From positions 186,001-250,000 of the forward strand of contig NW_020312590.1 in NCBI RefSeq assembly GCF_002999335.1: DNA of 64,000 bases, given 5' to 3'. This stretch comes from Cyclospora cayetanensis (taxonomy: Eukaryota > Apicomplexa > Conoidasida > Eucoccidiorida > Eimeriidae). Numbering within the stretch: the stretch's first letter is position 1; every line of letters starts with the position of its first letter. Under the pieces are notes generated by a model that was not told the DNA's origin, made no database searches, and saw only the letters and a list, made by a program, of their open reading frames with translations. A program made the translations under genes and the position numbers. Of the stretch, positions 57,904-64,000 are shown piece after piece.

Positions 57904-60367
57904 ATGCGCCGCGAGGATACCAACAAATCCGCGCAAGGCGTGCCCACAAACCCTTCCGACCCTTCCGTCTCTACAACCACCACCACCCCCGGCAAGGGGC
58001 ACCGCCAAGGCCGCAGCAATGTGGAAGGGGATATCGAGTTCCCAAGGAGCCAGGAGCCCCACCGAGTCTCCACAAAGAGTCACGAGGGTGCCCACCATTC
58101 CCAGTTTTCGTCCTTTTCCCGCACCGAAAGCTCCCCGTGCGACTGCTTCTTCGCCTCCGAGCCACCACCGCCCAACGTCGCCACGGCGGGCCTGAGAGTC
58201 AGGCAGTTCGTGCGGCCTCTCCAAGAGAAGAAGGAGCTTTTGAGCGTTCGCGTCGCTGTCGTCACGGCGGGGGGCACAGATGTTCCCTTAGAGGTATTTT
58301 GGGGGGCTTTATTCGAGTGCTCCCGCCCTTTAGCTGTGCAATAGAGGTCCTCGCGCAAGGACGCTTGATATCCTGCCTGCTGCATGGCGTGCTTCCTTTC
58401 CCTGCAGGAAAGCGAATTTCGCTTTGCAGCATCGGGTACGGCTGCCGAGCTTCCATTTCCGCTCTTGCTTCGAGGAGCAGCTGCCCATTCAGGCTGCTTT
58501 TGCCTTGTGCGTTTTCGGTGCAGCGTGAGGCGGTGCGGTACTTGACGAACACGAGTTCGGGAACGCGAGGAGCTGCGCTGTGCGAGCAGCTGCTCATGTT
58601 GGGGTATTATGTGATATTTCTGACTTCTGTGAGGGCTGTCAAACCGTTCGTTCGGCATCTACTGCCCGCACACCCCATGCCGCACATCCTCCACTACCTT
58701 TCGCTGGCTGGCGTTCCCCAGCAAGCAAAGCGGCAGGAGACGGAGGAGGAGGACGAGGTTGCAGAGGAAGGAGTTCACGAGCTCCACGCTGCGCCGATCA
58801 TCACGGAACCTCCCCCGGACGCAGTCTCTTCGGAGGGCGAGCTCCCTGTGCCTGCAGCCGCTTCCACTTCTCGCCGGCTTGCTAGCCAAGCCTCGACGGA
58901 AGGCCCTCAGGGGGCCACAGTCACTTCACTAGGGTCCGTTGTCAGCAGCAGCGACTCTCTCGCCGCTGCACAAGAGCGGGCTTCCTACGAGGAGGGGTCG
59001 GCATCCGACGGCGTCGAGGTGGAGGAAGCCTCTGAGGCGAGGGATGGCTGGCGCGTGGTGTTCAGGGAGCCGCGGCAACGGGGGGGGGACGATTACGAGG
59101 CGCTCGAAGGGCTGGGGGGGCCCCCTGACCCGGTGGACGCCTTGGGATGGATGTTGGATCCTGTTGAGGCCGCTGCTGCCTTGCAGCTGTACAGGCAGTG
59201 CAAGGACCGGCTGCTGTGCATTTCCTATCAAACGCTCGTGGAGTATGCCTTCCTCGTTCGCGCTGTCGCTGCCGGCACATGCAGCCTCAAGGAGCGACTT
59301 ATGTTTTGTTCTGCGGCTGCAGTGGCCGACTTCTACGTGCCCTACGCCCTCATGGCGCCCCACAAAATCGTTGCCTCTCATGATCACGGGGGGCCCCTCT
59401 CGCATCACCCCTCGTCCGGCTCCGTGGGGGAGGCCACCAGCAAGGAAGCGGGGGGCATAGAGGTTCAGGGCCCTTCTCGCAGCTCTTCAGGAGCTGGAGG
59501 CAGCCACCCGAGGCGCTGGTTCACTGGAAGCTTCCTTTCAACAGAAGACAGGGGGACAAGCACAGAGTCCACTTCATTGGCAGCGGCAGCAGCTGCACCA
59601 GCGGTAGAAGCTGCAGCCGCTCGTCCTACAGAACACCCACAGCACCACCCCCAGCAACCCCATTATTTGAATTTGCGCCTGCATCTCGTGCCAAAGATGC
59701 TGCTCGTGGTGCGGTCGGTGGCACCTAACTGCTTCCTTGTCGGCTTCAAACTTGAAACAAATCCAGAACGATTGCAGCAAAGCGCCCTTGCCTACCTCGA
59801 GGGCCCCCGCCCCGGGGGACCTTCGGGGGCCCCTGAGGCCTCCGGCGTCGCAGACTGCGTTGTAGGCAACCTGCAGCAGACGCGGAGAGCGGTGGTCAAA
59901 CTTTTCACCAGAGCCGGACAGAAGGAGCTCAAGCAAAAGCACAAGCCCAAGCCAGGATGCTTAGGAGTGAGGCGTCTGTAGCTGTTTTCATACAGCGGTC
60001 ACGTTGTAAAGGTCTGATATAAAGGCTGAACTAAATGGCTGGAGGACGAATAAACAGCAACCACTCTGGTGGTCGTCGCTGTTGCCTTGGCCTAGCTCTG
60101 TGTATGGCCATCAAAGGCTGGTGCCAAGGTCACCCGTGCAGTCTGCGTGCTGTTCTACATGTGTAAGTCTTCAGTGAACCTGCTTATGCGTGCATGTGCT
60201 TGCATGCGTATCTGGCTGTGTGTGTGTATGTGTTTGTGTATGTATATGTATGCAACTCGCAATTTGTCATGTTATGTCGCTTTTTGCAGCATGGGACCAT
60301 TGAGGCGCGGCTGTCACGGTATCTGAGCAAACTGCACACTCAGAAAATGGATGAGGGGCTTGTGTAG
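57904..60367 (+). CDS. Phosphopantothenoylcysteine synthetase (PPCS / CoaB-type)
   Basis: Three exons keep phase: 57904-58293, 58524-59966 and 60290-60367, about 636 aa; human PPCS is 311. The enzyme joins cysteine to 4'-phosphopantothenate in CoA synthesis. Family marks: VAVVTAGGTDVPLE at the end of exon 1, YLTNTSSGTRGAALCEQLL (FLDNFSSGRRGA in human), MLGYYVIFLTS, LMFCSAAAVADFYVP (AAAVSDFYVP), LRLHLVPKML, FLVGFKLETNP (FIISFKLETDP), ADCVVGNLQQTRRAVVKLF, and the C-terminal helix EARLSRYLSKLH. No CoaC (decarboxylase) domain is fused, so it is the stand-alone eukaryotic form. The extra length is a Ser/Pro-rich N-terminus of about 120 residues, an acidic insert (ETEEEDEVAEE...) of about 140 residues after the first half, and a Ser/Ala insert before LNLRLHL. 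Confidence 0.92.
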
Positions 60368-60834
60368 ATCCCAAGATCAGCCTGCATGCTCACGTGATCA
60401 CCTTCCCTCGCGTCTCCTAGGGAGCAGTAACCGATATTTGAGGCTGTAGGGTGGCTATTGTGGTTCATGGTGCCGGTCAAAAGCACAGCGAGGGCCCTGC
60501 CGCTGGTAGCATCGTACTAATTGCTGCCCGTCTACAAAGGAAAGTTTCTAGGTGAAGGGTCGGTCTCTTTGTAAAGCTGTTAGCGTAGCTCTTTCAAACC
60601 TCCTCTATGCTCTGTCGGCCGTGAACGATCCTGGCCGCAGACCGCCCCTAAGGGCAGTCTATGGGTGCACTGTGTGCATTAAAAAAAACCCTCAGATGGC
60701 TCGCAGGACTGCAAATAGGCTATGAGAGCTATGTTGCGCTCCAGGGGTCCATGCCGTAGCAGCCTGTTACGAGCTGGTGTGGGCCCAGCCGCCTTCACGT
60801 GCGTAACAAATCGTCGCCCCACTAACAATCTGGT
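60368..60834. other. Convergent intergenic region
   Basis: About 470 bases between the PPCS stop (+) and the RPAP3-like stop (-). No gene is seen. Confidence 0.5.
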
Positions 60835-63811
60835 TCACTGCTCTGAGCCTCGTGTTGCCTCTGTGACAGCAAGAGCAGCAGCAGCAGCTGCTGCTGCCAT
60901 AACTCTTGATTTTTCTTGCAGCTTTTCTAGCAGTACGCGGCATGAAGGCCCTCCTAGTTGCACAGTGACAGCCGCGCGGGCACCCCCTGTCAAGTGCTGA
61001 AAGGCCCTTTGCCAAGCATTAGCAGTGAATGCTGCATTCCTGCAGCATTCGCACCCTTCCTCTGCTGGCAGTGTATCCCTTGGGGCTTCTTCCATTCCTA
61101 TGGGAAGCTCTTCGCAGGATGCTTCTCTCTTCATTTCACCTTGGCCCCTGTGAATGCCCTGAGGGCTCCTGTCTGGGTGGCATATAAGCACTTCGCGAGG
61201 GTGCTGCAGGCTAGTTCTCCTAATAATAGAATCCGCTGCGCGTTCGAGCACTTGGAGGCATTCATAGAACACGTCGGGCTCCACGCAGAGACCCAGGGCC
61301 CCCTGAAGAACTTCAGCCGCACCCATGCGGAGAAGCAGCAGGGCCCTGGGGCCCCCGCACGGGCAGATAGCTGGGGGCTCCCCAGAGGTACTCGGGTTTG
61401 TTAGAAGACACCCGGCAGATCTCCATTGAGCCTCAAAGGCTGCGTACGATCGAGGAAGCCTGGGGCCCTTCTGGACCATTGTGTGGCCAGAAAGGAGACT
61501 GGGCTTCTGCTGACTGGCGGAGGGAGCTACCCTGTCAAGTTTTCGACATCGGGTATCAGTACATGCGCAGTCACCGGGTGCTTTACAATTAAATGCGGGC
61601 ACTGGTGAAGGGGAGGTCCGACAATGCATGCATATTTCTCTCTCCTCTTGTCGTTGTGGCTGCCCGTGCTGTTGCTCACGCTGTTTTGGCAGAGTCTCGT
61701 CCTCCGTCAACGCTTGTGATACGGGCTCCGAGATTCTCTCGGGGGGATCTTTTTTCGAGTCTTGCTGTATCTCCTGGTCTTGCTGCTGCACGTGTGGAAG
61801 TTGGGATGTCTGAGAAAGTACAAGGGATGCTGCTTGTCGATGTACTTGTGCTACCGGCTCTGAGAATGCAGCATCCTCAATCTGCTGCTGCGCTTTGGGC
61901 TGATCTTCTGCAAGCATTCCGCCTTGCTGGTGCTGTCGGTCTTGGTGAGGCCGCTCGTCTTGCTGGTAATAGTTATGCTGCTGCTGCTTGGCGTCATGAG
62001 CTGCGTCTAGCATCTGCGTGGACAGCTCTTTTTGCTGCTGCTGTTGCTCGTAATGGCGCACCTTGTTGCTCCCCGGCTGAAACACAATGGCCTCCAGAGA
62101 TCTTTGGGTTCCAGAAGGGCAAGGATCATGGAGACCCTTCAAGGGCTGCAGGAGCATCATCTTCTTTCTTTGCTGCTCTTTTAGCTTCTTGATTTGTGCT
62201 TCACTCCTGATTTTGACGATGTCCTTGAGGATCCGTTCAGATAAAGAGCAACTCCTAGGCGCGTTCGGGGCTTCAAGGGCTACAGCAGACTCCTTGCCTG
62301 GTACCACGCGGGCTTCCGGTATGAAACTCTCTGATTCTGAATCAGGCTGCAGCTGCACCTGCGCCTCCCGCTGCACCTGCTCCTGCTGCTGCGCCTCCTG
62401 CGGTTGGGGCTGCACCCGGGCCGTCTGTTGTGACACTTGCTCTCCTTGGCTAGCCTTTAGGGCCTCTGTGAGATCTGTCAGCGCTTCTTGTGTCTGCCCT
62501 CTAAGGGCCAACGCAAGACCTCTCCGATGAAGAGCTTTGGGGTTCTGCGGAGTCCTCTGCAGTGCTGCCGAGCAGTCAGCAATGCACCTGTCTAATTTCC
62601 CCAAGTAGAACAAAGCGGTAGCCCTGTTGCTGAGGAGCTGCCCTACCAGCTTTTCAGCAGCAGCGGTAGCAGCAGCAGGCAGTAGACCCTGAGAGTGCAT
62701 GCACCAATGAGGGCAAAAAGAATGGGGCTTCGGACACCCAAAAACCTTTCTCACAGAGCTTCCCCTTTCGATGCACAGTTTTTTGCACAGTACAAACGGG
62801 CTGCCAAGGGACGTCCCCTCTGCCGTACTCTGCTCATTTCTGCCTCCGCCTGCTGTAGTGCCTGTGTGTAGCACTTCACGGCGGCTGCGTACTTCTGTGC
62901 GCCGAAGTAGGTGTTCGCCTTCTTCTTTAGGGCCCCCACTTGATCCAGCACACCCCCTGCTTCTTCAGGGGATCCCAGGGTTTCCATATACGAAGAAACA
63001 TGAGCGGTGGAGGCACAGATTCGCATTCTAGGGCCACCCACAGCAGATTGGGCACCTCCACGGCTTCCTCTCGCTACTTGCTGCGGCCACATGCACAAGG
63101 TGGTAAGGTTTTATCTCATTGAACTGGAGGGCTTGCGGGAGACCCCATAGGGCTGTTAGAAGGTGAGGAGTTATATGCCCACCTCCATTGAGAACTAAGA
63201 GCAAGTTGCAAGCACTAGCTAGACGTGCTACCACCCTGGCTGGGTCTCTGTTGCAGAGCCGCTGCTGCCGTGCAGCCAACTGCCGGATGAAGGACAGCAC
63301 TTGGGAGAAGTAGTATGAGCCTTACTGATACCGGCTTGGGCTTTTGTGCCTTTGGTACTGGGGATGCATTTGTGCCCGAACCCCCTGAGCAGACCCCAGC
63401 GGCTTTGTTGGTTCCGTCTTCCTCATCAGCATCGGGGTCATAGGCGTCCCATGCCTTGTAGTAATCTGGAAGGGAGTTCTGGTCACGGGCGTACTTTTTC
63501 CTATTCTCTGCATCAACTTTCCTGTGAGCCGTGGGCACACCGGATGAAGCTGTGCGATCTATAGTCTTTTGGGCATTAACCATAGGGGGAGCAGCTGAGT
63601 CATTCATGCCACCCTCGCACAGCTGTTCCTGGTGCAGCTGATGCTGCTCATTAAGTGCATGCTTTTGCGTCGAATCGGGGCAAGATCTTTTTTCTTGTTT
63701 TTTTACTTCGGCACTCTCATAGAAAGACTCTTCCCAGTCCCGCAGGTCTGATAGATATGCTTGCAGCTCCTCCGCATTCCTGCGGATCTGCGCCTGAACT
63801 GCTAGAGACAT
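60835..63811 (-). CDS. RPAP3-like TPR co-chaperone (R2TP complex)
   Basis: Three exons keep phase: 63811-63326, 63080-62829 and 62688-60835, about 863 aa. The N-terminus IRRNAEELQAYLSDLRDWEE is the hallmark of RPAP3 (VRQNAEELQDFMRDLENWEK in human), followed by a linker with DYYKAWDAYDPDADEED (like SYDYEAWAKLDVD). A TPR module spans exons 2 and 3: LKKKANTYFGAQKYAAAVKC, LLSNRATALFYLGKLDRCIA and ALHRRGLALALRGQTQEALT. A long Gln-rich linker follows. The C-terminal part, PRSYAAFEAQWRSAG then MGAAEVLQGALGL and VFYECLQVLERAA, fits the Monad-binding C-terminal domain that contacts RUVBL helicases. RPAP3/Tah1 links Hsp90 to RUVBL1/2 for assembly of RNA polymerase II, snoRNPs and PIKKs. It ends in poly-Ala. 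Human RPAP3 has two TPR domains; I see only one. Confidence 0.82.
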
Positions 63812-64000
63812 CTGCGCTTACTACTGCTGCTTACGTGGCGTCGTTACAACGGATCGTGTTTGCCCTGCCTAGGCGCAAGTTGCTGACTCGAAAGTTGGGA
63901 TATGCTGCAGTGTTTGAGCTCCTAGGGATACATGTAGAGTGTGAGTACTACAGTTTATTCGTAGACGGATGGGGAGACAGCATCGAAACGTCTCTAGAAT
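63812..64000. other. Upstream of the RPAP3-like gene
   Basis: The last 189 bases hold the 5' side of the RPAP3-like gene. Nothing more can be said. Confidence 0.4.

Noticed and set aside
1..64000. CRISPR arrays, operons, insertion sequences, tRNA and rRNA genes
   Set aside because: Repeats here are tandem simple-sequence DNA without spacers, genes have spliceosomal introns, and I found no tRNA-like B box with a matching cloverleaf or any transposase motif.

Overview
The window is nuclear DNA of a coccidian apicomplexan, most probably an Eimeria species. This is inferred from three things: dense CAG/CAA trinucleotide runs that are read as Gln, Ala or Ser tracts inside genes; genes made of several short exons with GT-AG introns; and gene families typical of Apicomplexa (CDC50, RPAP3, a coccidian-style U1-C, an MLO-like protein). 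I built the exon models by hand from splice motifs, reading phase and family alignment remembered by eye. Exon edges are therefore proposals, although every multi-exon model below keeps its reading phase to the stop codon.

Layout. 1-3.7 kb: little except a small two-exon gene (2232-2660 +). 3.7-13.2 kb: an ankyrin-repeat protein methyltransferase (-), prefoldin subunit 1 (+), a mitochondrial ribosomal bL35-like protein (-) and U1 snRNP protein C (+). 13.2-16.7 kb: poor in genes. 16.7-31.2 kb: very repeat-rich, with two convergent polyglutamine genes (16687-19787 + and 20970-23537 -), then a BAF60/SMARCD/Rsc6-type SWI/SNF subunit (24573-30553 +) whose introns are packed with microsatellites, and an unassigned exon pair after it. 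32.1-35.8 kb: a tail-anchored TPR co-chaperone-like protein (-).

35.8-64 kb looks different. It is closer to balanced in base composition, with long intergenic stretches and few trinucleotide runs. It holds a small secreted acidic protein (-) divergent from an MFS transporter (+), the Rab geranylgeranyltransferase beta subunit (- , no intron), a small unknown protein (+), a 6.5 kb gene-poor stretch, the P4-ATPase partner CDC50/LEM3 (+) convergent with a seven-pass MLO-like protein that ends in an EF-hand (-), phosphopantothenoylcysteine synthetase of CoA synthesis (+), and an RPAP3-like R2TP co-chaperone (-).

Functional themes are housekeeping: protein folding (prefoldin, RPAP3, tail-anchored TPR protein), RNA splicing (U1-C), chromatin (BAF60), organelle translation (bL35m), membrane traffic and lipid asymmetry (RabGGTase beta, CDC50), transport (MFS) and cofactor synthesis. 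The least expected item is the MLO-like/EF-hand protein. No operons, CRISPR arrays, tRNA or rRNA genes were seen.
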